Below are positions 7,302-15,154 of a stretch of DNA of 22,690 bases, in pieces; positions within the stretch are counted from its first letter, which is position 1; each line of letters opens with the position of its first letter. Position numbers and translations under genes: made by a program. The stretch comes from CAYVSY01 sp964454255 (GTDB taxonomy: Bacteria; Bacillota_I; Bacilli_A; RF39; UBA660). Below the pieces are notes generated by a model. The model searched no databases and was not told where the DNA came from. It saw only the letters and a list, made by a program, of their open reading frames with translations. The DNA is taken from contig CAYVSY010000008.1 of the NCBI GenBank assembly GCA_964454255.1, positions 1 through 22,690 of the forward strand. Direction: 5' to 3'.

Positions 7302-7760
7302 TCACATTTTTTCACATAATTGGACACTTTCATAGACAATATCTAATGCTTTTTTGCCATATATACACTCGCTTATTTCTTCTAATAATAGTGTTTCTTT
7401 ATATTTTAAATCTTTAGTTAGTTCAATATAATAATTATTTTTATAGTAATATATTTTTTTATGTTTGATTTTTTTTAGTAAATCATAATTACTTATTTTA
7501 TATATAACTAACCCGTCAAAATGCACTAATAATTTTATTTCTATATAATTAATATGATAATTAATTGTTTTTATTAATATTTTAGGACTATTATAATTCA
7601 TATAAATATCAAAGATATATATTCCTTTAATATTTTTTCTTTTTAAAAATTTATTATAAATTTTATTTAATATATTAGTTAGTTCTTTGTAATTAAATGG
7701 ATCTATATATTTATTATATGTAACTAGATATTCATCACAATTTATTTTTTTACAAATCAA
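7302..7760 (-). CDS. Unknown protein, Tyr/Ile/Lys rich, about 152 residues
   Basis: I do not recognise this protein. It is soluble and predicted to alternate strands and helices: an N-terminal region with EYLVTYNKYIDPFNY, then strand-like segments (IKGIYIFDIYMNY, IEIKLLVHFDGLVIYKI), a very basic YYYKNNYYIEL stretch and a helical C-terminus. There are three Cys and no signal peptide. It ends with TGA. No ATG is available; the best start is TTG at 7760, because GGGTGG lies just upstream and because a TTG at 7772 would fall at or before the likely transcription start. It lies downstream of ysxC behind a terminator and has its own promoter. The low-complexity composition matches the local base bias, so conservation is needed to prove it functional. 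Confidence 0.65.
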   Translation of the reverse strand: MICKKINCDEYLVTYNKYIDPFNYKELTNILNKIYNKFLKRKNIKGIYIFDIYMNYNSPKILIKTINYHINYIEIKLLVHFDGLVIYKISNYDLLKKIKHKKIYYYKNNYYIELTKDLKYKETLLLEEISECIYGKKALDIVYESVQLCEKM

Positions 7761-7775
7761 TTTACCACCCAAAAT

Positions 7776-7803
7776 ATTGTATGCTTAAAAATTTATTATG
7801 CAA
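7776..7803 (-). promoter_or_regulatory. Promoter of the unknown 152-aa gene
   Basis: TTGCAT (7798-7803) and TACAAT (7776-7781) on the minus strand, 16 bases apart. The -35 box overlaps the tail of the ysxC terminator. The start would be near 7769, giving a very short leader. It is the one clear promoter here without a TG extension. Confidence 0.5.
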
Positions 7804-7831
7804 AAAAAATATTAGGTTATTCTAATATTTT
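7802..7831 (-). terminator. Intrinsic terminator of ysxC
   Basis: On the minus strand AAAATATTAG pairs perfectly with CTAATATTTT (10 bp, 6-base loop) followed by more T (7802-7805). It overlaps the last codons of ysxC, whose stop at 7817 is in the loop region. Confidence 0.85.
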
Positions 7832-8401
7832 GTCCATTATTATATATACTTCATCGCGACCTTTTTTAGTCAACGCTGAAAATAAGATTAAAGATTCATC
7901 TGATTCTATTTTCAATGTTTGAATAATTATTTTTTTACTTTTTTCTATTTGATTGTTAGACAATTTATCACTTTTTGTTGCGATTATGGTCATAGGAATA
8001 TTATAATGTTTTAAATATTCATACATCATAATATCTTCATTAGAAGGTTTATGGCGAATATCAATTATCATAAATACTTTTTTTAAATTATTTCTTTCTT
8101 CTAGATACTCTTCCATCATTAGTCCAAATTTTTGTTTTAAATTTTTATCTACTTTGGCAAATCCATATCCAGGAACATCAACAAAATAAAATTCATTATT
8201 TAATAAATAAAAATTTAATGTTTGTGTTTTACCTGGTGTTGCAGAAGTTCTTGCAAAATTTTTTCGACACATAATAGTATTTATAAAACTACTTTTTCCG
8301 ACATTACTTTTTCCGACAATTAAAATTTCTGGTTTCTTGTCGACCGGATATTGGCTTCGTCTAACGGCACTTATTGATAGTTCTACACTATTAACTTTCA
8401 T
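7817..8401 (-). CDS. ysxC: Ribosome biogenesis GTP-binding protein YsxC/EngB
   Basis: A GTPase needed for large ribosomal subunit assembly. From the chosen start it has 194 residues, the normal family length. All G motifs are present: G1 GKSNVGKS at 30-37, the switch I RTSATPGKTQ at 51-60, G3 DVPGYG at 75-80, G4 TKSDKL and G5 SAL. The IDIRHKPSNED segment is typical of the family. Start: ATG at 8401 with TGGTGA five bases upstream; in-frame GTGs at 8413 and 8410 are part of the leader and ribosome binding site. Despite following nrnA closely it has its own strong promoter (8420-8448) and its own terminator, so it is a single-gene unit. Confidence 0.96.
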   Translation of the reverse strand: MKVNSVELSISAVRRSQYPVDKKPEILIVGKSNVGKSSFINTIMCRKNFARTSATPGKTQTLNFYLLNNEFYFVDVPGYGFAKVDKNLKQKFGLMMEEYLEERNNLKKVFMIIDIRHKPSNEDIMMYEYLKHYNIPMTIIATKSDKLSNNQIEKSKKIIIQTLKIESDESLILFSALTKKGRDEVYIIMDKILE

Positions 8402-8419
8402 AAAAATCACCACATTGAC

Positions 8420-8448
8420 ATTATAACAAAAAATAGGAAAATAATCAA
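8420..8448 (-). promoter_or_regulatory. Promoter of ysxC
   Basis: TTGATT (8443-8448), a 17-base spacer and TATAAT (8420-8425) with a TG extension (TGTTATAAT) on the minus strand. It lies between the nrnA stop and the ysxC start; the leader should be only about 12 bases. Confidence 0.75.
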
Positions 8449-8449
8449 A

Positions 8450-9406
8450 TTATTCACCTATTTTAAATTTTTTAATTTGTTCATCTAAACATTTTATTAA
8501 ATCTTCACTTTGTTTCCAGCTTGTTAATCTTGCTCCAGATGCATATTTATGGCCACCGCCATTAAATCGACTAGCAATATCATTAATGAAAGGGCCACGA
8601 GATCTAATATTGGCTCTAATTAAATTACTTTTAATATCTTCAGTAAAAAAGACCCATATTAATATTTCGTTGACAAAATTCAAATCATTAATCATATTCC
8701 CAGCACTAGCACTATCAACGCCAAATTCTTTTAACAAGTCGTCTTTAATGTTTATATAAGCAAGGCCATTTTCAGTTATAGTCATATTACTATATATATA
8801 TCCTTGAAATTTAATTTCATTTAATGGTTTGGCATATAATTGTTGATATAATTTTTTAAAATTTATTCCTAAATCAACTAATTCTTTAGCTATTTGAAAA
8901 GTTCTAGCTGATGTGTAATCATGTAAAAAGCGGTTTGTATCAGATACTAAACCTAAATATATATTTTCAGCTATTACTTCAGTTATTTTTAGTTTGTTTA
9001 TTTTAATAAAATCATAAATCAATTGACATGCACTTGAAGCATTTTCATCAAATATTTCAATATCAGCATATTTTTCGATAAAAGGATGATGATCTATTTT
9101 AATTATATATTCATAGTTTGATAAATTAACATCATCAATTCTTTTTATATCCGGAGTATCTAAAACAATTAATAAGCAATGTTCTGGAACTTCTTCTATT
9201 TTATCTAATAAACCCATAAATCTAAATCTATTAGCAGGATTACCAATGGCATAAACTTTTTTATTGGGAAATTTATTTTTAATTGTTTCACGCAATGCTA
9301 ATTGGGCTCCTAGAGCATCAGGATCAGCACCAATATGTCTTGCGACAACAATATTGTTGTATTTTTTTATTGTTTTATATATTTTTTTATATATTTTTTT
9401 TTCCAT
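8450..9406 (-). CDS. nrnA: NrnA-like DHH/DHHA1 phosphoesterase (oligoribonuclease / pAp phosphatase)
   Basis: 318 residues. The DHH domain shows ARHIGADPDALGAQ (His24, Asp28, Asp30), VLDTPD with Asp83 and the IDHH motif (Asp105-His106-His107). The C-terminal DHHA1 domain ends in the substrate-binding FNGGGHKYASGA. These are the hallmarks of NrnA, which degrades 2-5 nt RNA and in Bacilli also dephosphorylates pAp. A cyclic-di-AMP/pApA-specific DHH enzyme is the main alternative, but there are no GGDEF or TM parts, which supports NrnA. ATG at 9406 follows the ackA stop after a single base and has no ribosome binding site of its own, so translation should depend on ackA. The first codons (KKIYKKIYKTIKKY) are built from A7 runs. 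Confidence 0.88.
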   Translation of the reverse strand: MEKKIYKKIYKTIKKYNNIVVARHIGADPDALGAQLALRETIKNKFPNKKVYAIGNPANRFRFMGLLDKIEEVPEHCLLIVLDTPDIKRIDDVNLSNYEYIIKIDHHPFIEKYADIEIFDENASSACQLIYDFIKINKLKITEVIAENIYLGLVSDTNRFLHDYTSARTFQIAKELVDLGINFKKLYQQLYAKPLNEIKFQGYIYSNMTITENGLAYINIKDDLLKEFGVDSASAGNMINDLNFVNEILIWVFFTEDIKSNLIRANIRSRGPFINDIASRFNGGGHKYASGARLTSWKQSEDLIKCLDEQIKKFKIGE

Positions 9407-9407
9407 A

Positions 9408-10586
9408 TTATTTTATTAACGAATACGTATCTCTAGCAATCATTAATTCTTCATCAGTTGGAACTACATAACATAATATTTTTGAGTTATCGGTTGATAT
9501 TCTAGCCAATTTTCCACGACAATTATTTTTTTCTTCATCAATAAATATATTTAATGAATTTAATTTATTAATAATACTTTTTCTTGTCGTAATACTATTT
9601 TCTCCAATACCACCCGCAAAACATATAACATCAGCTCTGCCTAAAAGGACATTATAACTTGCGATAAAGTTAACAACTCTTCTTTCATATATTTCTTCTG
9701 CTAAAATACATCTTTCATTTCCCTTTTTTATTCCTTCTTCTACATCTCTAGAATCACTACTTATTCCACTCACACCTAAGAAGCCACTCTTTTTATTTAA
9801 GTCATTCATTACATCTTCTAATGATTTAGAACCTTTTTCCATAACATATGGGATTATTGATTCATCTATATCTCCGGCGCGCGTTCCCATCATTAATCCA
9901 GCGATAGGAGAAAATCCTAATGATGTATCAACAACATGACCACTATCTATAGCCGTTATACTACCACCATTTCCCAAATGACAGCTTATAACTTTTAAAT
10001 CATTCCTCTTTAATTCATCACTAATTTTCATATTAATGTATTTATGACTTGTGCCATGAAAACCATATTTTCTGACGCCATAATCAGTATACCAATCATA
10101 TGGAACGGGATATATGTAAGCGCTTTTTTTCATTGTTTGATGAAATGCTGTATCAAAAACAGCCACATTTTTAACAGTTGGTAGAATTTTTTCAAATGTT
10201 TCAATTCCTACTAAATTAGCTGGATTATGAAGCGGTGCAATACTACATAATTCTTTAATGGTATTTTCTACATCTTCATTTATGACAACTGAATCGGCAT
10301 ATTTTTCGCCACCATGCACAACTCTATGACCAACACCTTCTATTTCTGTTAAATTAGAAATTATTTTATTTTCTAATAATTCATCTAAAAGAATTTGAAC
10401 AGCTTCTTTATGAGTCGGTAATTCTCTTTCTTTTTTGATTTTTTCTTCACCTATTTTAATTGTATAAAAACCATCATTAATACCTATTCTTTCAAACACG
10501 CCAGATATTAAGACTTCTTCTTCAGGCATTTTAAAAGTGGTCCATTTTAATGATGAACTTCCAGCGTTAACTGATAATATTATCAT
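9408..10586 (-). CDS. ackA: Acetate kinase
   Basis: 392 residues, full length. Acetate + ATP <-> acetyl phosphate + ADP; in fermenters it makes ATP from acetyl phosphate. Diagnostic sequence: NAGSSSLKW at 7-15, GHRVVHGG with Arg88, VFDTAFHQTM, YGFHGTSHKY, CHLGNGGS, GLMMGTRAGDID and FAGGIGENS near the C-terminus. All active-site regions are intact. Start: ATG at 10586 with AAGGAAGTG about six bases upstream. It leads a two-gene operon with nrnA. No pta lies within the window, so its partner must be elsewhere or be replaced. Upstream is an extended -10 promoter beside the clpC terminator. Confidence 0.97.
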   Translation of the reverse strand: MIILSVNAGSSSLKWTTFKMPEEEVLISGVFERIGINDGFYTIKIGEEKIKKERELPTHKEAVQILLDELLENKIISNLTEIEGVGHRVVHGGEKYADSVVINEDVENTIKELCSIAPLHNPANLVGIETFEKILPTVKNVAVFDTAFHQTMKKSAYIYPVPYDWYTDYGVRKYGFHGTSHKYINMKISDELKRNDLKVISCHLGNGGSITAIDSGHVVDTSLGFSPIAGLMMGTRAGDIDESIIPYVMEKGSKSLEDVMNDLNKKSGFLGVSGISSDSRDVEEGIKKGNERCILAEEIYERRVVNFIASYNVLLGRADVICFAGGIGENSITTRKSIINKLNSLNIFIDEEKNNCRGKLARISTDNSKILCYVVPTDEELMIARDTYSLIK

Positions 10587-10607
10587 ATTTTCACTTCCTT
10601 CTTATAT

Positions 10608-10616
10608 ATTATATCA
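10608..10616 (-). promoter_or_regulatory. Extended -10 promoter of ackA-nrnA
   Basis: TGATATAAT on the minus strand, 21 bases before the ATG at 10586; no good -35 hexamer. It directly follows the clpC terminator. Confidence 0.6.
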
Positions 10617-10637
10617 AACTATTTTTAATTAAGAAAC

Positions 10638-10674
10638 AAAAAAAAGAAATAAACTAAAATTTATTGTTTATTTC
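10638..10674 (-). terminator. Intrinsic terminator of clpC
   Basis: On the minus strand GAAATAAAC and GTTTATTTC form a perfect 9-bp stem (10666-10674 with 10646-10654) followed by eight T (10638-10645). The clpC stop codon (10661-10663) is in the loop. Confidence 0.85.
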
Positions 10675-12970
10675 CTATCGCAATTGTTTTAATATCAACT
10701 TTTTCATTTAAATTAATTATATTGTCAATAATAATACTTTCGATTTGACTTTTGATTATTTTATCTATTTTTCTAGCTCCAAATTCACGATAATTTGACA
10801 ATTCAATTATTTCTTCAATAACTTTATAATCGATTTTAATATTTATTTGTTTATATTTTTCTTTTAAATATTTTAGTCTGTTTTTAATAATTGTTTTAAT
10901 ATCTAATTCATTTAAATTATTAAATACTATTATATTATCAATACGATTAATAAACGATATGCTAAATTCATTTTTCAAAGCATTATTAATTGATATTTTA
11001 TCCTTTTTATTAAATCCAACACTATTTTTTTCAAAACCAATATTACTGGTCATGATAATAATATTATTGTCAAAGCGAAGAACTTCACCTGAACTGGTTT
11101 TAATCTTACTTTCGTCCAATATTTGATAAAATAAATTTATTACACTAGGATGAGCTTTTTCTATTTCATCAAGTAATATTATAGAATGTGGTTTGTCTTT
11201 TATTTCATCTAATATTGTTTTATTATTATCATATCCTACATATCCTGGGGCTGAGCCCAATATTTTATTAACAGCTGTTGCATCGCTATATTCACTCATA
11301 TCTAATCTAACAATATTGTTTAATCCAAATATTTCTTTTGAAATAACTTTAGCCATTAATGTTTTTCCTACTCCGGATGGACCAACAAACAAAACTGAAT
11401 ATGTATTATTATCGTCTTTATACCCTAAATTAATTCTTTTTAAAATCTTAATAATTTCATCAATAGCATTGGTTTGACCTATTATATTATTACACAAATT
11501 ATTTTTGATACTATTTAATTTTGTTTCTGAATCATTTAATATTTCATATACAGGTATTTTGGTTTTAGCATGAATGATACGAGCTACATCTTCAATAGTG
11601 ACATTTTTTTTATTTTCTTTATATTTTATTTTTAAAATGTTTAATTGTGATGTTAATTCTTTTTCTTTGGCACGATATGAATATGCCTTTGTGAAATTAT
11701 TTTCAATAATAAAAGAATTTTTTTCATGTTGAATACTTTTTATTTCATTTTCCAATTTAATTATTTTTTTCTTATGTTCGTTTTCTTTTATTCTTGTTTT
11801 AGAACTTACTTCGTCTAATATATCTATCGATTTATCTGGTTGATAGCGATCATACATATATTTTTCAGTTAATTCAATAATATTATCTATAATATAATCT
11901 TCAATTATAACATTATGGTATTTTTCATATATTGGTTTTAATTTATTAAGTATCTTTTTAGTTTTATTAATATCCGGTGGTTCTATATTAACCTTTTGAA
12001 ATCTTCTATTTAAAGCTCCATCTTTTTCTATGAATTTTTTATATTCGCTATCAGTTGTGGCACCAATACATCTTATTTTTCCTCTGGCAAGGGATGGTTT
12101 TAATATGTTTGATGCATCTATTGCTCCTTCTGCCCCACCTGCTCCAACTAAGGTATGTATTTCGTCAATGAATAAAATAATATTTTCATCATCTTCAATT
12201 TCTTTTAGAATTTTTTTCATTCTGTCTTCAAATTCACCACGATATTTAGTGCCAGCTACCAAACTAGCCATATCTAATGAAATAATTCTTTTAGAAAGTA
12301 ATATATCCGGAACGGAATTGGTCGTTATTAAATGGCTTATTTCTTCTACAAGAGCAGTTTTTCCTACACCTGGCGGTCCAATTAATAATGGATTATTTTT
12401 GATTCGACGACATAATATTTCCAATATTCTATTTATTTCCTCTTTTCTTTCAACAACGGGATCCAGTTCTTTATTTAATGATTTTTTATTGAGATCAATT
12501 CCTAATTCATCAATAATTAATTTTTTATTCTTTTTGGAATTTTTCCCTGATTCTTTAATAAAAATAGTATTATATATTTTTTCAATATTTAAATTCATTT
12601 TAATAAAAATTCTAATCGCAATACCTTCGCCACTTTCTAATAAAGCTAAAAACAGATGTTCGATTGTTACATAACGATTATGTGTGTCTGAACATTCCAT
12701 AACTGCATTTTCAATTATTTTTTTAAGTAAAGGGGTATATAAAAATTGATTTGTTTTTTCTGATCCATGCCCTATAACTTTTAGTATATTATTTTTAAAT
12801 TTTTCATATGATAATCCAAAATCATTTAACTTATATGTAAGTTCATTTTTATCATTTAAGAGTGATAAAACAAAATGTTCTGTCCCTATATAAGGATGAT
12901 TTAACTTTAACATTTCTGTTTTTGACTTTAATAGGATTCTTTGTGCTTCTTCACTAAAATTTCCGAACAT
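10661..12970 (-). CDS. clpC: ClpC-type AAA+ unfoldase of the ClpCP protease
   Basis: 769 residues. Layout: an N-domain with two Clp_N repeats (about 1-145), AAA1 with Walker A GPPGVGKT at 198-205 and Walker B LFIDEIHTLVGAGG, a short coiled-coil middle domain (about 400-460) and AAA2 with Walker A GPSGVGKT at 530-537 and LLDEIEKAHP. The middle domain is too short for ClpB. A VGF tripeptide (651-653) in AAA2 is the ClpP-docking loop, so it should feed ClpP. Start: ATG at 12970 with AGGAGGG eight bases upstream; the ATG at 12991 contains that site in its own codons and is rejected. The gene stands alone: no ctsR, mcsA or mcsB beside it and no recognisable CtsR or CIRCE box. A 7-bp palindrome sits at the transcript start. 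Confidence 0.95.
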   Translation of the reverse strand: MFGNFSEEAQRILLKSKTEMLKLNHPYIGTEHFVLSLLNDKNELTYKLNDFGLSYEKFKNNILKVIGHGSEKTNQFLYTPLLKKIIENAVMECSDTHNRYVTIEHLFLALLESGEGIAIRIFIKMNLNIEKIYNTIFIKESGKNSKKNKKLIIDELGIDLNKKSLNKELDPVVERKEEINRILEILCRRIKNNPLLIGPPGVGKTALVEEISHLITTNSVPDILLSKRIISLDMASLVAGTKYRGEFEDRMKKILKEIEDDENIILFIDEIHTLVGAGGAEGAIDASNILKPSLARGKIRCIGATTDSEYKKFIEKDGALNRRFQKVNIEPPDINKTKKILNKLKPIYEKYHNVIIEDYIIDNIIELTEKYMYDRYQPDKSIDILDEVSSKTRIKENEHKKKIIKLENEIKSIQHEKNSFIIENNFTKAYSYRAKEKELTSQLNILKIKYKENKKNVTIEDVARIIHAKTKIPVYEILNDSETKLNSIKNNLCNNIIGQTNAIDEIIKILKRINLGYKDDNNTYSVLFVGPSGVGKTLMAKVISKEIFGLNNIVRLDMSEYSDATAVNKILGSAPGYVGYDNNKTILDEIKDKPHSIILLDEIEKAHPSVINLFYQILDESKIKTSSGEVLRFDNNIIIMTSNIGFEKNSVGFNKKDKISINNALKNEFSISFINRIDNIIVFNNLNELDIKTIIKNRLKYLKEKYKQINIKIDYKVIEEIIELSNYREFGARKIDKIIKSQIESIIIDNIINLNEKVDIKTIAIGNKQ

Positions 12971-12984
12971 AAAAAATACCCTCC

Positions 12985-13001
12985 TATTCATTCTATGAAT
13001 A
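12985..13001 (-). promoter_or_regulatory. Palindrome at the clpC transcript start (possible operator or leader hairpin)
   Basis: TATTCAT and ATGAATA are perfect 7-bp arms around a 3-base centre, lying between the -10 box (13010-13015) and the ribosome binding site (12979-12985). It does not resemble a CtsR or HrcA site. Confidence 0.4.
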
Positions 13002-13009
13002 TTTTGGGT

Positions 13010-13018
13010 ATTATATCA
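13010..13018 (-). promoter_or_regulatory. Extended -10 promoter of clpC
   Basis: TGATATAAT on the minus strand in the 58-base gap between tmk and clpC; no -35 match. It shows that clpC can be transcribed apart from the dnaD operon. Confidence 0.6.
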
Positions 13019-13028
13019 ATATTTTATA

Positions 13029-13712
13029 CTACTTATTATTTATAAACTTTAATACTTTTTCACATAATTCTTGATTAATATCTTCAATTGATCTAATTTT
13101 TTTATTGGAAAGACAATTTATTGTTTCAAAGTTAAATAAATCAGCCATTTCTATATATGCTTCTTCAGCATTCTTTAAGTGTTTTTCATTGCGTTCGTTT
13201 TGATCTGGCAGTTCTTTTCGATTTTTTCTTAATTCTAAAGCGTTTTCATATGGCATATAGAGAAAAGCCGTCCAATCTGGTTGAGGTAATTCTAATATTT
13301 CATATTCTAGTTTACTTATTTTTTGATATAAATCCTGGCGTAACTTTTTATCATATATTTTTCCACCTTGGTGAGCCATATTTGATGAAACATATCTATC
13401 TATTATTACAATATATCCAGCATCTAAATAATTGATTATTTCGTCACAATTATACTTTCTATCAGCCGCAAAATACAATGATGAAACCAAAGGGTCAACT
13501 TTAGCCGATGTTTCTTTAAAACATCCTTCTTCATAGCCTTCTTTCCCTAAATATGGTCCGGCAATAATTCGACCTGTTGCGGTATCATAGCGTGGAAAAA
13601 ACAATTCTACAGTTTTATAATGTAATTGTGTTAATTTTTTAAATAATAATTTAGCTTGTGTTTCTTTTCCTGAACAATCTGTTCCCTCTATTATTATTAG
13701 TTTACCTTTCAT
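13029..13712 (-). CDS. tmk: Thymidylate kinase (dTMP kinase)
   Basis: 227 residues. Phosphorylates dTMP to dTDP. The P-loop GTDCSGKETQ is at 10-19, FPRYDTATGRIIAGPYLGK follows, then the DRYVSSNMAHQG substrate motif, and the ELPQPDW segment with the lid region (ELRKNRKELPDQNERN). The TDCSGKETQ-type P-loop differs from the GPEGAGKTT type of the Bacillus enzyme and marks the other thymidylate kinase subgroup known from Clostridia; a broader deoxynucleotide kinase role cannot be excluded. Start: ATG at 13712 with AAGGAG seven bases upstream, overlapping the end of folD by 11 bases. It is the last gene of dnaD-nth-folD-tmk. I see no clear terminator behind it. Confidence 0.88.
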   Translation of the reverse strand: MKGKLIIIEGTDCSGKETQAKLLFKKLTQLHYKTVELFFPRYDTATGRIIAGPYLGKEGYEEGCFKETSAKVDPLVSSLYFAADRKYNCDEIINYLDAGYIVIIDRYVSSNMAHQGGKIYDKKLRQDLYQKISKLEYEILELPQPDWTAFLYMPYENALELRKNRKELPDQNERNEKHLKNAEEAYIEMADLFNFETINCLSNKKIRSIEDINQELCEKVLKFINNK

Positions 13713-14541
13713 TTTGATGCTCCTTACATGATTCAACAACGTGTTTTAATAGCATGGCTATTGTCATCGGGCCAACTCCACCAGGAACTGGTGCAATGTA
13801 ACTTACTTCATCTTTAACATTATCGTAATCAACATCACCGTATATTTTTCCATTTTCACTTGTTATGCCAACATCTATTATAACACAATCTTTTTTTATC
13901 ATATCTTTTTGAATCAAATTTTTATGACCTGTTGCGACTATTAATATATCAGCTTGTTTAGTCATTTCCTTTATATTGTTTGTCTTAGAATGACAAACAA
14001 TAACAGTCGCATTATTTTCTAAAAGAAGTAAAATTAGCGGTTTTCCTACTAATAAACTTCTGCCTATTAGGACTACTTTTTTTCCTTCTAATAAAATATT
14101 ATATTTTTTTAAAAGATATATAATTCCAGTAGATGTGCATGATGCAAAACATTTTTGCCCAGAAAATAATTTTCCTAAATTAATATCTGTTAATCCATCA
14201 ACATCTTTTAGAGCATTAATAGTATTTATTATTTTATAACAATTAAGATGAACAGGAATTGGTAATTGAAGAATTATACCATGAATATTAGCATCTTTAT
14301 TTAAATTATCAATATAATCAATTATCATTGTTTCTGGGGAATCTTCTGAATATTTTTTCAATTCAAAATTAACCCCTATTTCTTTACAAGCTCTTTCTTT
14401 ATTTTTTATATATACATTGCTTCTTTCATCATTTCCCACTTGAATAACAACAAGTTTAGGTTTTAAACTGTTATTAAGAATTGTAGTTTTTAATTCTTCT
14501 TTGATTATTTTACTTTCTTTTTTTCCATCTATTATTGTCAT
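13702..14541 (-). CDS. folD: Methylenetetrahydrofolate dehydrogenase / cyclohydrolase FolD
   Basis: 279 residues, the usual length. A bifunctional enzyme interconverting methylene-THF and formyl-THF with NADP. Key features: SNVYIKNKERACKEIG with the catalytic Tyr44/Lys48, LQLPIPVHL at 91-99, KDVDGLT at 112-118, the dinucleotide-binding IGRSLLVGKP at 159-168 and the C-terminal APVPGGVGPMTIAML. Start: ATG at 14541, six to seven bases after GAAGG; an ATG at 14559 overlaps that site. The gene starts inside nth (32-base overlap) and its end overlaps tmk. The grouping with tmk makes sense because one-carbon folate is needed for dTMP synthesis, but no thyA lies in the window. Confidence 0.96.
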   Translation of the reverse strand: MTIIDGKKESKIIKEELKTTILNNSLKPKLVVIQVGNDERSNVYIKNKERACKEIGVNFELKKYSEDSPETMIIDYIDNLNKDANIHGIILQLPIPVHLNCYKIINTINALKDVDGLTDINLGKLFSGQKCFASCTSTGIIYLLKKYNILLEGKKVVLIGRSLLVGKPLILLLLENNATVIVCHSKTNNIKEMTKQADILIVATGHKNLIQKDMIKKDCVIIDVGITSENGKIYGDVDYDNVKDEVSYIAPVPGGVGPMTIAMLLKHVVESCKEHQNER

Positions 14542-15154
14542 TTTTTTGCCTTCTTTCATAATTACATATGTCTTTTAATTTGCAATTGTCACAAATTGGA
14601 TTTAATGCCTTGCATTTATATCTTCCAAATAAAACTAATTGAAGATGTAATTTACGCCATGTGTTTTTAGGAAACTTTTTCATTAGTTTCTTTTCAATAG
14701 TCAATACATTATCATTTTTTTCAGCAATATTTAGGCGCTTACTAACCCTACTAACATGTGTATCAACACCGATGGTATCCTCTTTATTTAATTCAGATAA
14801 AAAAACATTTATTGTTTTTCGACCAACACCTGATAATTTTTCTAATTGAGATCTATCATACGGAACACTACCAATACTATTTAATTCTGTTGCAATATTA
14901 TGAATAAAGATAGCTTTTTTATGATATGTTCCTATTGGCTTTATTATTTCTTCTATATCTTTGATTGGTGCATTAGCTAATTTTTCTAAACTATCATATT
15001 TTTTAAATAATATTTTAGTGATAGAATTGACTCTCTTATCAGTTGTTTGTGCGCTTAAAACAATAGCCATTAATAATTCATAATCTTTAGTATAATTTAA
15101 TTCACATTTAGGATTTTCATACAATTTGTCTAAATAATTTAATATTTTATTCAT
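14510..15154 (-). CDS. nth: Endonuclease III (base-excision repair glycosylase/AP lyase)
   Basis: 214 residues. Removes oxidised pyrimidines from DNA. It has the helix-hairpin-helix LEKLSGVGRKT with the catalytic Lys113, the catalytic Asp131 in VDTHVSRV, and the [4Fe-4S] cysteines 181, 188, 191 and 197 with the family spacing C-x6-C-x2-C-x5-C. All functional residues are kept. Its ATG at 15154 overlaps the end of dnaD by 8 bases, so translation is probably coupled. The dnaD-nth order is the same as in Bacillus. The lysine/arginine-rich tail (RRQKNDNNRWKKRK) is encoded where folD already begins. Confidence 0.96.
   Translation of the reverse strand: MNKILNYLDKLYENPKCELNYTKDYELLMAIVLSAQTTDKRVNSITKILFKKYDSLEKLANAPIKDIEEIIKPIGTYHKKAIFIHNIATELNSIGSVPYDRSQLEKLSGVGRKTINVFLSELNKEDTIGVDTHVSRVSKRLNIAEKNDNVLTIEKKLMKKFPKNTWRKLHLQLVLFGRYKCKALNPICDNCKLKDICNYERRQKNDNNRWKKRK

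Noticed and set aside
6277..7772. UGA read as Trp (Mycoplasma-like code)
   Set aside because: TGA ends the Abi_2-like gene just where the htrA ribosome binding site begins, and Trp residues in conserved proteins are encoded by TGG. The standard code holds.
12030..12674. Long plus-strand open frame of about 214 codons inside clpC
   Set aside because: It is antisense to the strongly conserved AAA1 domain and N-domain of ClpC, and has no ribosome binding site or recognisable domain; it is a shadow frame.
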